Shown in pieces: positions 1 to 7,885 of a stretch of 59,500 bases of DNA. The first letter of the stretch is position 1. Each line of letters begins with the position of its first letter. The stretch is taken from NCBI GenBank assembly GCA_002798175.1, contig NWQL01000001.1:647574-707073 (forward strand), written 5' to 3'. Position numbers and translations under genes: made by a program. The notes under the pieces were generated by a model. That model was not told where the DNA came from, ran no database searches, and saw only the letters and a program-made list of their open reading frames with translations. Origin of the DNA: Lysobacteraceae bacterium NML91-0213 (GTDB lineage Bacteria; Pseudomonadota; Gammaproteobacteria; Xanthomonadales; Xanthomonadaceae).

Positions 1-187
1 CGGCCCAGGCCGCGTGCAGGCGGTCGCGCGCCTCGCGCAGCCGGGCCGCGTCCGCCGCTGCCAGCCCGGCGAGCCCGGCATCGGCCAGCTCTGAATCGGT
101 CAGCTCGGCCAGGCCCGCCTCGATGGCCGCGTCGACGTCGTCGGTGGCCAGCAGCGCGAGCAGTCGGTGCGGGTCGGGCGCGTGCAT
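1..187 (-). CDS. hypothetical protein, N-terminal part, runs off the window
   Basis: An open frame starts with ATG at 187 and stays open to the window edge, giving 62 residues of an acidic, Ala/Leu/Asp-rich protein. It begins 5 nt after the stop of the enoyl-CoA hydratase gene on the same strand, so it is probably the next gene of that operon. I see no signal peptide, membrane segment or motif I recognise. The tight spacing and lack of stops support a real gene. Function unknown. Confidence 0.55.
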   Translation of the reverse strand, partial: MHAPDPHRLLALLATDDVDAAIEAGLAELTDSELADAGLAGLAAADAARLREARDRLHAAWA

Positions 188-192
188 GGCTT

Positions 193-975
193 TCAGCGCC
201 CGCTGAAGTCCGGCTTGCGGCGCTCGAGGAAAGCGCGGGTGCCTTCGCGCATGTCCTCGGTGGCGAACATCAGCCCGAACTGCGCGGTCTCGTACTCGAG
301 GCCTTCGCTCATCGCGCACTCGCCACCGACATGCACGCAGTCGAGGATGCCGCGCAGCGCCAGCGGCGCCGCCGCGGCCAGCTGCGCCGCCAGCGTGCGG
401 GTGGCGGCGGCCAATTCATCCGCCGGCACCACGCGGGTGAGGATGCCCAGTGCCTGCGCGCGCGCGGCATCGATCGGTGTGCCGGTCAGGCACAGCTCGA
501 GGGTCGCAGCACGGCCGGCGAGGCGCAGCAGACGCTGGGTGCCGCCGAAACCCGGCACCAGGCCAAGGTTGATCTCGGGCTGGCCGACCTTCGCGGTGTC
601 GGCACCGATGCGCAGGTGGCAGGCCATCGCCAGCTCCAGCCCACCGCCGAGCGCGAAACCGTTGACCATCGCGATGACGGGTTTCGGGAAGGTCTCGATC
701 CGGCGCATCAGGCGCTGGCCGCGCTGCGAGAAGTCGCGCCCGGCAACCGGCGGCAGGTCGGCCATCTCGGCGATGTCGGCACCGGCGACGAACGCCCTGG
801 GGCCGGCGCCGGTCAGCACCACCGCGCGTACAGCGGGGTTCTCGGCGGCGTCCTCGAAGGCGACCAGCAGGGCGTCCAGGGTGGCGGCGTTGAGCGCGTT
901 GAGCTTGTCGGGCCGGTTGATGGTGAGGGTGCGCACGGCGCCGTCGTCGGCGACCAGGAGCAGGGAATCGGTCAT
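193..975 (-). CDS. enoyl-CoA hydratase (crotonase family)
   Basis: 260 residues, the usual crotonase length. It should hydrate trans-2-enoyl-CoA to 3-hydroxyacyl-CoA in cytosolic beta-oxidation. The oxyanion-hole loop AFVAGADI lies at about 61-68 and GGGLELA at 110-116. Both catalytic glutamates of true hydratases are present: Glu114 in GGGLELA and Glu134 in GQPEI, 20 residues apart as in rat mitochondrial hydratase. The C-terminus (ERRKPDFSGR) is the usual family ending. It leads a short minus-strand unit with the partial gene at 1-187. Substrate chain length cannot be told from sequence. Confidence 0.9.
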   Translation of the reverse strand: MTDSLLLVADDGAVRTLTINRPDKLNALNAATLDALLVAFEDAAENPAVRAVVLTGAGPRAFVAGADIAEMADLPPVAGRDFSQRGQRLMRRIETFPKPVIAMVNGFALGGGLELAMACHLRIGADTAKVGQPEINLGLVPGFGGTQRLLRLAGRAATLELCLTGTPIDAARAQALGILTRVVPADELAAATRTLAAQLAAAAPLALRGILDCVHVGGECAMSEGLEYETAQFGLMFATEDMREGTRAFLERRKPDFSGR

Positions 976-1182
976 GCGGTTCGTTTCCGGAGGTCGAAAT
1001 GTGGTGTCATGCGTGAACGGCTCCGCGCCGCCGGGGGAACCCGTCAGCGGCGGGCTTGTCGGAGGGATACCGTCAGTGGCAGTTAAGCCCGGCGGTCGTT
1101 ATCCTAACCCGTTCCTCCGCGCGCCCCCGGGGCGTGCCGTCGGGAACGACCCAAACCGGAAAAATTCTCGGAGATCCACCGA

Positions 1183-1884
1183 ATGAAGTTGCGTTTGCTG
1201 GCCGCTTCCCTGGCGGCACTGACCCTGACCGCCGGCGCCGCCGTGGCCCAGGACACCTCGTCGGAGCAGGGACGGCTGAGCTACGCGCTCGGTTACGACC
1301 TGGGCCGCAACCTGATCGAGAGCGGCGAGCAGGTCGACGTCAACACCGTCATCAAGGCGCTGCAGGACGGCTATGCGCGCCGCGATCCCACCGTGCCGGT
1401 CGACCAGCTGCGCAGTGCGGTCGAGAGCATGCAGCAGCGCCAGCTGGCCAAGGCCCGCGCGGAGTTCGAGCGTGTTGCCGGCGAGAACAAGACCCGCAGC
1501 GATGCCTTCCTTGCGCAGAACCGCGCCAAGGCCGGCGTGCAGTCGCTGGCCGGTGGCGTGCAGTACCGCGTGATCGAGGCCGGCAGCGGCGCCAAGCCGA
1601 CCCCGAACAGCGAAGTGTCGATCAACTACAAGGGCAGCCTGTCCACCGGCCAGACCTTTGTCGACACCTCGGTCGCCCAGGAAGGCCAGCAGGCCGGCCC
1701 GGTGAGCGTGCGCATGGACCAGATCCCGCTGGTGGGCCTGCGCGAGGCCCTGGCGCAGATGCCGACCGGCGCGCGCTGGGAAATCGTGATGCCGCCGGAA
1801 AAGGCCTACGGCAACTCGCCGCAGTCGCCGATCGGCCCGAACCAGGCCGTGGTGTTCGACGTCAAGCTGGTCAGCATCAAGTAA
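1183..1884 (+). CDS. periplasmic FKBP-type peptidyl-prolyl isomerase (Mip/FkpA-like)
   Basis: 233 residues. A signal peptide (1-22, ending AAVAQ) is followed by a helical FKBP_N dimerisation domain (about 27-115) and an FKBP_C domain (about 125-232), the layout of FkpA and Mip. It would assist folding in the periplasm. The FKBP domain is atypical: the usual FD-S-S segment reads FVDTS, the position of the conserved Trp in the GW-EAL motif is Leu (VGLREAL, about 184-190), and a short insertion (EGQQAG) lies between. The end PPEKAYGN is normal. Prolyl isomerase activity may be reduced and chaperone activity may dominate. A GGAG sits 9 nt before the ATG. Confidence 0.88.
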   Translation: MKLRLLAASLAALTLTAGAAVAQDTSSEQGRLSYALGYDLGRNLIESGEQVDVNTVIKALQDGYARRDPTVPVDQLRSAVESMQQRQLAKARAEFERVAGENKTRSDAFLAQNRAKAGVQSLAGGVQYRVIEAGSGAKPTPNSEVSINYKGSLSTGQTFVDTSVAQEGQQAGPVSVRMDQIPLVGLREALAQMPTGARWEIVMPPEKAYGNSPQSPIGPNQAVVFDVKLVSIK

Positions 1885-1908
1885 TCCGCTGCCGCACGCG
1901 ACAGCAGG

Positions 1909-1937
1909 ACGCCGCCTCCGGGCGGCGTTCTCGTTTG
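1909..1937 (+). terminator. hairpin terminator after the FKBP gene
   Basis: ACGCCGCC (1909-1916) pairs with GGCGGCGT (1921-1928) around a TCCG loop and is followed by TCTCGTTTG. The U-run is imperfect. It lies 25 nt after the FKBP stop. Confidence 0.6.
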
Positions 1938-1994
1938 TGGCGCAGGCGCATGGAACCGGCCGGCCGGGCGCCTGCGGGTTCACCGGCGCGCCAA

Positions 1995-2000
1995 TACAAT
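1995..2000 (+). promoter_or_regulatory. TACAAT -10-like element before the DUF1289 gene
   Basis: TACAAT ends 7 nt before ATG 2008. Initiation at normal spacing would fall at or next to that ATG, giving a leaderless mRNA. The ATG at 1999 lies inside this hexamer and is therefore not favoured as start. No clear -35 is visible. Confidence 0.4.
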
Positions 2001-2007
2001 GGCCCGC

Positions 2008-2199
2008 ATGACTGCCTACATCCCCATGGCCCCCGTGCTCACGCCCTGCATCGGGGTCTGCACGCTGGACGCCGCCGGACTGTGCGACGGCTGCCATCGC
2101 AACATCGACGAGATCACCCGCTGGTCGCAGATGGGGGAGGCCGAGCGCCAGCACTTCATGGACGTGGTACTGCCCGGGCGCGAGGCGCAGCGGACTTGA
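2008..2199 (+). CDS. DUF1289 domain protein
   Basis: 63 residues. The family core is clear: PCIGVCTLDAAGLCDGCHRN at about 13-32 with four Cys (C-x3-C, then C-x2-C), followed by the DEITRW segment. DUF1289 proteins are small putative metal-binding proteins of unknown role. The start at 2008 is preferred over 1999 because 1999 overlaps a TACAAT promoter-like hexamer. Its stop overlaps the TTG proposed as start of the Nudix gene, indicating translational coupling. Confidence 0.8.
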   Translation: MTAYIPMAPVLTPCIGVCTLDAAGLCDGCHRNIDEITRWSQMGEAERQHFMDVVLPGREAQRT

Positions 2200-2840
2200 A
2201 CACCGCGGGGCCGACGCTGGAGCGGATCGCGCGGGTGCTGCATCCCCTGCGGCACCCACCCGTGAGCGAAGGGTGGAACCTCGACGAACTGCACGATCTG
2301 TTGCCAGACGCCCGCGTGCATGCCGAAGCCGGCGTACTGGTGGGCCTGGTCGGCCGTGCGGACGGGCTGCGCGTCGTGCTGACCCTGCGCAACGAGAACC
2401 TGCGCAACCACCCGGGGCAGGTGAGCTTTCCCGGTGGCCGCGTCGAGCCCGCGGATACCGGCGCGCTGGCCGCCGCCCTGCGCGAGGCCGCCGAGGAGAT
2501 CGGACTCGCCGCGCAACAGGTGGAGCCGCTGGGCTTCCTCGACCCGTTGCTGACGGTCAGCGGCTTCCGCGTGCTGCCCGCGGTGGCGCGCATCAGCGCG
2601 GATTTCGTGCCCCGGCCCGACCCGGGCGAGGTGGCGGAGGTGTTCGAGGTGCCGTTGGCCTGGCTGCTTGCCGAGGACAGCCTGGAACGCATCGCCATCC
2701 AGTACCGCGGTCGCGAGCGGCAGGTGCTGCAGTTCCGCAGCGATCCGCTGTGCACGCCGCACCGGATCTGGGGTGCCACCGCATCGATCCTGTTCAACCT
2801 GCGCCAGCGCCTCGCGGCGCTGCGGGAGGCCGCCGCATGA
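2196..2840 (+). CDS. Nudix hydrolase, CoA pyrophosphatase-like (NudL family)
   Basis: 214 residues from a TTG start that overlaps the DUF1289 stop (TTGA). Alternative GTG starts in frame are at 2235 and 2262. The segment LRNHPGQVSFPGG upstream of the Nudix core is the signature of the UPF0035/NudL branch, which splits CoA to 4'-phosphopantetheine and 3',5'-ADP. The core LREAAEEIGL supplies the metal-binding glutamates. The gene overlaps the next by ATGA, so DUF1289, Nudix and sulfurtransferase form one translationally coupled unit. Confidence 0.83.
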   Translation: MNTAGPTLERIARVLHPLRHPPVSEGWNLDELHDLLPDARVHAEAGVLVGLVGRADGLRVVLTLRNENLRNHPGQVSFPGGRVEPADTGALAAALREAAEEIGLAAQQVEPLGFLDPLLTVSGFRVLPAVARISADFVPRPDPGEVAEVFEVPLAWLLAEDSLERIAIQYRGRERQVLQFRSDPLCTPHRIWGATASILFNLRQRLAALREAAA

Positions 2841-3688
2841 CCGCATCCGCGTGGACCACGATCGTGGATTGCGAGGACCTGCACGCCGCCCTGGGCCGGT
2901 CCGGGCTGGTCATCGTCGACTGCCGCTTCGCGCTTGCGGATCCGGGCGCGGGCGAGGCCGCCTGGCGGCGCAGCCACGTTCCCGGTGCGGTGTATGCCCA
3001 CCTGGATCGCGACCTGTCCGGCCCGCATGCGCCCGGGGCCGGGCGGCATCCCTGGCCGTCGGCTTCGGCCTTCGCGCAGACGCTGGCGGCCTGGGGCATC
3101 GATGCGGATCGCCAGGTGGTCGCCTATGACGACGGCGACGGTGCGCACGCCGCCCGGCTGTGGTGCCTTGTGCGCGCTGCCGGATTCGAGCGCGTCGCGG
3201 TGCTGGATGGCGGCTGGGCGCGCTGGCAGGCACTGGGCCTGCCGGTGACGGACGATCCGCCGCGGCCGGCGCCGGTCGCGATCCGGTCGCTGTCGTGGCG
3301 GATGCCACCGCTCGAGGCGGCGGACGTGCAGGCGCACCTGGCCTCGGGTGGCCTGCTGGTGGATGCCCGCGCCGCCGAGCGCTTCCGCGGCGAGATCGAG
3401 CCGATCGACCGCGTGGCCGGCCACGTGCCGGGCGCGGTCAACCGCCCCTACGCGCAGAACCTGCGCGACGGCCGCTTCAAGCCCGCCGCGCAACTTCGTG
3501 CGGAATTCGAATCGGTGCTTGGCGCGCACGGCGCCGACGAGATGGTGGCGATGTGCGGTTCCGGCGTCACCGCCTGCCATCACCTGCTGGCGATGGCGCA
3601 TGCGGGCCTCGACGGCGCGCGGCTCTACGGCGGCTCATGGAGCGGCTGGATCGAGGACCCGGCGCGGCCGGTGGCAACCGGCGCCTGA
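2837..3688 (+). CDS. two-domain rhodanese sulfurtransferase (3-mercaptopyruvate type)
   Basis: 283 residues with two rhodanese domains (about 8-135 and 160-278). The C-terminal active-site loop is CGSGVT with Cys240; CGSGVT is typical of 3-mercaptopyruvate sulfurtransferases, whereas thiosulfate-preferring rhodaneses usually have CRKGVT. The N-terminal domain has lost the catalytic Cys (YDDGDGAHAA at 97-106), as in the structural domain of the family. No signal peptide, so cytosolic. ATGA overlap with the Nudix gene. Confidence 0.88.
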   Translation: MTASAWTTIVDCEDLHAALGRSGLVIVDCRFALADPGAGEAAWRRSHVPGAVYAHLDRDLSGPHAPGAGRHPWPSASAFAQTLAAWGIDADRQVVAYDDGDGAHAARLWCLVRAAGFERVAVLDGGWARWQALGLPVTDDPPRPAPVAIRSLSWRMPPLEAADVQAHLASGGLLVDARAAERFRGEIEPIDRVAGHVPGAVNRPYAQNLRDGRFKPAAQLRAEFESVLGAHGADEMVAMCGSGVTACHHLLAMAHAGLDGARLYGGSWSGWIEDPARPVATGA

Positions 3689-3691
3689 GTG

Positions 3692-3728
3692 CCGGCGCAG
3701 GCAGGGGCGACGCTGTGCCTGCGGCCGG
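3692..3728. terminator. hairpin between converging genes
   Basis: CGCAGGCA (3696-3703) pairs with TGCCTGCG (3716-3723), and the stem extends through CCGG/CCGG with one bulge. It lies in the 68-nt gap between the sulfurtransferase and the converging isomerase gene. No U-run. Confidence 0.4.
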
Positions 3729-3756
3729 GGTCCGGGCTGGGCTCGGGCGGGGCGGG

Positions 3757-4518
3757 TCAGCGCTTGCCCAGCCGCGCCACCAGCGCATGCAGCGCGGCCT
3801 GCGGGTCGGGATCGAACCAGGCGTCGATCATCGCGTCCAGGTCCAGGGCCGCGGGCGACATCGCCTCGACGAGGTCGGCACGGGTGAGCGCGCGGGTCGC
3901 CAGCATCGGCGTGCGCGGCAGCGCGGCCAGCGCCTGCAGCCGGGTGATCGCGCGGGTCACCACCTCGTCGACGCCCACCACCTCGTCCACCAGGCCGATC
4001 GCCAGCGCCTGCTCGGCGTCGAGCATCAGCCCCGGCACCACCAGCCGTTCCGCCTGGCGCTGGCCCACGGTGCGTTGCATCAGCCGCAGCACGCCGACCG
4101 GCATGCGCAGCCCGACCTGGGTTTCGTTGAGGCCGATGCTGTACGGGCCGGCGGCCATGATCCGGGCGTCGCAGCACAGGGCGAGCACGCAGCCACCGGC
4201 CGGGGCGTGGCCGCCGATCGCGGCAATCACCGGCACCGGGCAGGCCGCCAGCGCATGGGCCGCAGCAAAGAAGCTGTCCCATGCCGCGCGCAGCACGTGC
4301 CGGTCGTCCTGGATCGAAAGCAGGTAGGGCACGTCCAGCCCGGCCGAGAACACCCTGGGGCCGCCGGACAACACCAGCCCATCGGCGCCGGCGGCCACCG
4401 CGGCCTCGATCGCCAGCACCAGTCCGTCGCACAGCGCGGGGTCGAGCGCATTGACCGGTGGCCGTGCCAGGCGCAGCTCATGGATGCGGTCGTGGGCGAT
4501 GGTCTCGATCAGGGGCAT
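3757..4518 (-). CDS. enoyl-CoA hydratase/isomerase family, probable delta3,delta2-enoyl-CoA isomerase
   Basis: 253 residues. Crotonase fold, but only one catalytic acid remains: the first position is Val111 (AGGCVLAL) and the second is Glu132 in GLNETQVG. Mitochondrial enoyl-CoA isomerase ECI1 has the same GLNETQ motif with a single Glu, so isomerisation of 3-enoyl-CoA to 2-enoyl-CoA, needed to degrade unsaturated fatty acids, fits better than hydration. ATG 4518 has a GGAG 6 nt upstream; a longer start at 4548 lacks one. The neighbouring FabR/desaturase locus also concerns unsaturated acyl chains. Confidence 0.75.
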   Translation of the reverse strand: MPLIETIAHDRIHELRLARPPVNALDPALCDGLVLAIEAAVAAGADGLVLSGGPRVFSAGLDVPYLLSIQDDRHVLRAAWDSFFAAAHALAACPVPVIAAIGGHAPAGGCVLALCCDARIMAAGPYSIGLNETQVGLRMPVGVLRLMQRTVGQRQAERLVVPGLMLDAEQALAIGLVDEVVGVDEVVTRAITRLQALAALPRTPMLATRALTRADLVEAMSPAALDLDAMIDAWFDPDPQAALHALVARLGKR

Positions 4519-4589
4519 GGCGGCTCCGCGTAGAGGCAGGGCGGCCATGATACGGCGGGTGCAACGGTCGCCGCGGACCGCGCTGCCGG

Positions 4590-5279
4590 TTATTCCCGGC
4601 TCAGCGCCTGCGAGCCGCGCAGCAGCATCCGGATCATCTGCGCCAGTTCCTCGACCAGTTCCTCGTCCTGCGCCGGCGGGGAATCGAGTGCGGTGCCGCC
4701 CATGGCGAACACCAGCCGGGTGATCGCGCGGGCGACGAGGTCGGGGCGATGGAAGCGCGAGCCCTGGGCGGCGGCGATACGGACCAGGTCGACCTGCAGC
4801 TCTTCGGCGAAGAAGTGCAGCTGCCGGTCGACCGCGCGCTTGTAGGCATCCGACCCGACCGTGCCCTCGCGCAGCAGTGCGTGCAGCAGCTTGTCGTCGT
4901 CGCGCAGCCGCTCCATGAAGATCTCCAGCGACCCACGCACGATGCTGCGCCCGGACACCGCGCGCCGGCGCGCATCGCCGATGATCCGGCGCAACGACTC
5001 GCCGGCCACGTCGATCAGCGCCACCGCCAGTTCGTCCATGTCGTGGAACTGGCGGTAGAAGCTGTTGGGCGCGATCCCGGCCTCGCGGGCGATCTCGCGC
5101 AGGCTCAGCGTCGACACGCTGCGGTGCGGGCCGATCAGGCGCAGGGCGGCCGCGATCAGGTCGTCGCGGGTGATGGTCGGCTTGCGGCCGGGGCCTTCGG
5201 GGGCGGCGGCCTCGACGCCTGCTGGCGCTGGGGTGCTGGCGGACACGGGCTGCCACGGTGGGAGACGAGCGGTGAGCAT
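4590..5279 (-). CDS. TetR-family repressor of unsaturated fatty acid genes (FabR/DesT-like)
   Basis: 229 residues. The N-terminal HTH (LSLREIAREAGIAPNSFYRQ, about 58-77) is almost the same as in E. coli FabR, and the ligand domain follows with matching length. FabR and Pseudomonas DesT sense acyl-CoA/acyl-ACP unsaturation and repress desaturase or fab genes. Here the target is evidently the divergent desC-desB pair, as in P. aeruginosa. The first 33 residues are a Pro/Ala-rich extension; a GTG at 5246 is an alternative start. The 149-nt divergent gap is dense in palindromes. Confidence 0.85.
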   Translation of the reverse strand: MLTARLPPWQPVSASTPAPAGVEAAAPEGPGRKPTITRDDLIAAALRLIGPHRSVSTLSLREIAREAGIAPNSFYRQFHDMDELAVALIDVAGESLRRIIGDARRRAVSGRSIVRGSLEIFMERLRDDDKLLHALLREGTVGSDAYKRAVDRQLHFFAEELQVDLVRIAAAQGSRFHRPDLVARAITRLVFAMGGTALDSPPAQDEELVEELAQMIRMLLRGSQALSRE

Positions 5280-5373
5280 AGCAGTGCCTCACCGTATGGT
5301 CCGGCCGGGGCCGCTTCCCGGACATGCCGTGACCGCGGAATCGCCTGCCTGAACCCCGGATGTGACTTTCCAC

Positions 5374-5425
5374 GCATTTAATGCACACGTGTATACACGC
5401 CTGTAAGGATGCGTGTACATTCGCT
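5374..5425. promoter_or_regulatory. candidate FabR/DesT-type operator cluster
   Basis: The gap between the repressor and desC holds GCATTTAATGC (5374-5384), ACACGTGT (5385-5392) and the perfect 12-bp palindrome CGTGTATACACG (5388-5399), then GCGTGTACATTCGC (5411-5424). CGTGTA recurs 24 bp apart (5388, 5412). TATACA at 5392-5397 could be a -10 for desC. Binding by the adjacent repressor is inferred. Confidence 0.6.
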
Positions 5426-5428
5426 GCC

Positions 5429-6535
5429 ATGTCAGCCCTTCCCAGCCCGCAAGCCCGTCGCCGCAGCCGCCTGACCCAGGTGGCCGGTGCCTTCATGCCG
5501 CCGCCGGTGTTCGATTTCTGGGCCCAGCGCCTGCATCCGACCTGGACCTGGGAGCGCCCGCTGGCACGGGTGGTCGGCCACATGCCGGCCGCCGCGGGTG
5601 CGGTGACCCTGACCCTCAGGCCGAACCGCCACTGGCCGGGTGCGTTGCCGGGCCAGCACGTGAACCTCACCGCGGTGATCGACGGGATCCGTGTCACCCG
5701 CAGCTACAGCCTGGACGCGCCGGTGCATGCCGATGGCCGCATCAGCGTGACCGTGAAAGGCGTGGACGGTGGCCGCATGAGCCGCCATCTGCTGGAGCGC
5801 GCGCGGGTCGGCGACGTGCTCGATATCGGCCCCGGCTTCGGCGAGCTGGTCCTGCCCGCCGGCGCGACGTCGCCCCGGCTGTTCCTTGCTGCCGGCAGCG
5901 GCATCACCCCGCTGATGGCGCTGGTGCGCCAGCTGGCCGCGCAGGGCATGCCTGCGCCGGTGACCCTGCTGTACTGGGCGCGTACCCGCGCCGAGTTCTG
6001 CTTTGCCGAGGAACTGCGTGCACTGGCCGCGCGCCATGCCGGCTTAGACGTGCGTTTCGTACTCACCGGTGAAATGCCGGCGACCGATGACGAGGCCGGC
6101 GGCCGCATCGACGCCGCGTTGCTGGACGCCGTGGTGGCCGACCATGCCCGCCGCCAGACCTATGCCTGCGGCCCTGGTGGCTTCATCGCCGCCGTGGAAA
6201 CGCTGCTGGGCGGCCGTGTGCCGCTGCTGCGCACCGAGGCGTTCACGCCGCTGCCGCGACCGCCCGCCGACGACACCGGCACGGTGTCGGTGCGACTGGC
6301 GCGCAGTGGCCGCGAGCTGCAGTTGCCGCGTGGCACCGCCCTGCTGGACGCGCTGGAAGCCGAGGGCCTGAAGCCCCGTTCCGGCTGCCGGATGGGCATC
6401 TGCAATACCTGCGCCTGCGGCAAGTCCGCGGGCGCCGCGCGCGACCTGCGCACCGGAACCGTTGGTGAAGAGTCCACGCATGCGCTGAAGCTCTGCGTGA
6501 ACAGCGCGCTTACCGATCTTGTCCTCGATCTCTGA
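5429..6535 (+). CDS. desC: ferredoxin reductase-like electron donor to the desaturase (DesC-like)
   Basis: 368 residues. An FAD-binding domain with RSYSL at 91-95 and an NAD-binding domain (AAGSGITPLMALV) precede a C-terminal plant-type 2Fe-2S domain with Cys320, Cys325, Cys328 and Cys356 (C-x4-C-x2-C-x27-C). It would pass electrons from NAD(P)H to the membrane desaturase encoded next. ATG 5429 is chosen; an in-frame ATG at 5381 would put coding sequence over the operator region. Only 13 nt separate it from desB, so the two are co-transcribed and presumably controlled by the divergent repressor. Confidence 0.85.
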   Translation: MSALPSPQARRRSRLTQVAGAFMPPPVFDFWAQRLHPTWTWERPLARVVGHMPAAAGAVTLTLRPNRHWPGALPGQHVNLTAVIDGIRVTRSYSLDAPVHADGRISVTVKGVDGGRMSRHLLERARVGDVLDIGPGFGELVLPAGATSPRLFLAAGSGITPLMALVRQLAAQGMPAPVTLLYWARTRAEFCFAEELRALAARHAGLDVRFVLTGEMPATDDEAGGRIDAALLDAVVADHARRQTYACGPGGFIAAVETLLGGRVPLLRTEAFTPLPRPPADDTGTVSVRLARSGRELQLPRGTALLDALEAEGLKPRSGCRMGICNTCACGKSAGAARDLRTGTVGEESTHALKLCVNSALTDLVLDL

Positions 6536-6548
6536 AATGCGGAACGAC

Positions 6549-7682
6549 ATGTCCAAGACCAGAGCAGTACGCCTCAGCGAACAGCAGCTCGACGCCTTCG
6601 GTGCCGAGCTCGACGCGCTCCATACCCGCACCATGGCCGACGTCGGCAAGGTGGACGCCGACTACATCCGCAAGGTGGTGCGCTGGGTGCGCTACACCGG
6701 CTTCGGCGGCCGCGCGCTGCTGATGGTCGGCGCGGTCGGCGGTGCGTTCGTGCCGTGGCTGCTGTGGCCGGCGTGCATCGTCGGCGTGCTGCTGCTGGCG
6801 CTGTCGAAGATCATGGAAAACATGGAAGTCGGCCACAACGTGATCCACGGCCAGTACGACTTCATGAACGATCCGCAGTTCGACAGCCGGGCCTACGAGT
6901 GGGACATCGTGGCGACGTCGGACAACTGGCGGCATTCGCACAACTACCGCCACCACACCTACACCAACGTGCGCGGGATGGACGACGACATCGGCTACGG
7001 CCTGCTGCGCGTGTTCCCGGAACAGCGCTGGAAGCCCTACCACCTGCTGCAGCCGCTGATCGTCCCGGTGTTCGCGCTGCTGTTCCAGTGGGGCGTGGCG
7101 ATCCAGGAACTGAAGGTCGGCCGCTGGTTCGCCGGCAAGGGCGCGCGCGAGAAGATCAAGCGCGACTTCAAGCCGGTGGGCCGCAAGATGGGCCGCCAGC
7201 TGCTCAAGGACTACGTGCTGTTCCCGGCGCTGGCGGGTCCGTTCTTCCTGCCGGTGCTGCTGGGCAACCTGGTCGCCAACGGCATCCGCAACGTGTGGAC
7301 CTTCGTGGTGATCTTCTGCGGCCACTTCACCGCCGACATGGAGACCTTCCCGAAGCAGGTGCTGCGCAATGAATCGCGCGGCCACTGGTACCTGCGCCAG
7401 CTGCGTGGTTCGTCGAACATCGGCGGTGGCCCGGTGATGAACCTGCTGACCGGCAACCTCAGCCACCAGATCGAGCACCACTTCTACCCGGACGTACCGG
7501 CACACCGCTATCGCGAAATGTCGAAGGAAGTGCGCGAGATCTGCAAGCGCTACAACCAGCCCTACGACGTCGGGTCGCTGCCGCGGCAGTTCGGCGAGGT
7601 GCTGTGGCGGATCACCCGGCATGCATTCCCGAGCCGGCCCAAGCGTGCGTCATTGCCGCAGGGCATCCCGCAGAACGCCTGA
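6549..7682 (+). CDS. desB: membrane fatty acid (acyl-CoA) desaturase, DesB-like
   Basis: 377 residues. The three His clusters of membrane di-iron desaturases are present: H96-x3-H100 (GHNVIH), H129/H131-x3-HH135-136 (HSHNYRHH) and H306-x3-HH310-311 (HQIEHH). Hydrophobic stretches at about 56-88 and 205-255 suit the four-helix membrane topology with catalytic His facing the cytosol. It introduces a double bond in acyl chains to keep membranes fluid. Upstream in-frame starts (TTG 6519, ATG 6537) exist; ATG 6549 matches the usual MSKTRAVRLS beginning. Partner of DesC. Confidence 0.88.
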   Translation: MSKTRAVRLSEQQLDAFGAELDALHTRTMADVGKVDADYIRKVVRWVRYTGFGGRALLMVGAVGGAFVPWLLWPACIVGVLLLALSKIMENMEVGHNVIHGQYDFMNDPQFDSRAYEWDIVATSDNWRHSHNYRHHTYTNVRGMDDDIGYGLLRVFPEQRWKPYHLLQPLIVPVFALLFQWGVAIQELKVGRWFAGKGAREKIKRDFKPVGRKMGRQLLKDYVLFPALAGPFFLPVLLGNLVANGIRNVWTFVVIFCGHFTADMETFPKQVLRNESRGHWYLRQLRGSSNIGGGPVMNLLTGNLSHQIEHHFYPDVPAHRYREMSKEVREICKRYNQPYDVGSLPRQFGEVLWRITRHAFPSRPKRASLPQGIPQNA

Positions 7683-7706
7683 CCCCTCGATGGGTTGAAC
7701 GACCGG

Positions 7707-7733
7707 AGCCGCCGCAGGGCGGCTTCGTCGTTT
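7707..7733 (+). terminator. hairpin terminator after desB
   Basis: AGCCGCC (7707-7713) and GGCGGCT (7718-7724) pair around GCAG, followed by TCGTCGTTT, 25 nt after the desB stop. Confidence 0.6.
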
Positions 7734-7764
7734 CCGGCGGCACGCATTCTCGACGACGCGCGGG

Positions 7765-7843
7765 TTCTACATCATGCGGTTCCTACAGCATGCGGTTTCG
7801 ACAGCATGCACTTTCGACCGCATGCGGTTTTGACAGCGTGCGC
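7765..7843. repeat. five tandem copies of a 16-bp repeat
   Basis: Units start at 7765 (15 bp), 7780, 7796, 7812 and 7828, with consensus TTTCGACAGCATGCGG. Each unit holds the palindrome GCATGC or a one-base variant. There are no spacers, so it is not CRISPR. The array ends 42 nt before the amidohydrolase start. I see no coding sense in it on either strand. Confidence 0.8.
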
Positions 7844-7885
7844 CCGCTCTGGTCCCATCGCGGGCCCCACCCGCGTGATGCCGTG

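Noticed and set aside
7765..7843. CRISPR array
   Set aside because: Units are 16 bp and contiguous with no spacers, and no cas genes are present.
7604..7885. N-terminal extension of the amidohydrolase into the desB end and the repeat array
   Set aside because: It would overlap desB and translate the 16-bp repeats; the conserved fold starts at ATG 7886.
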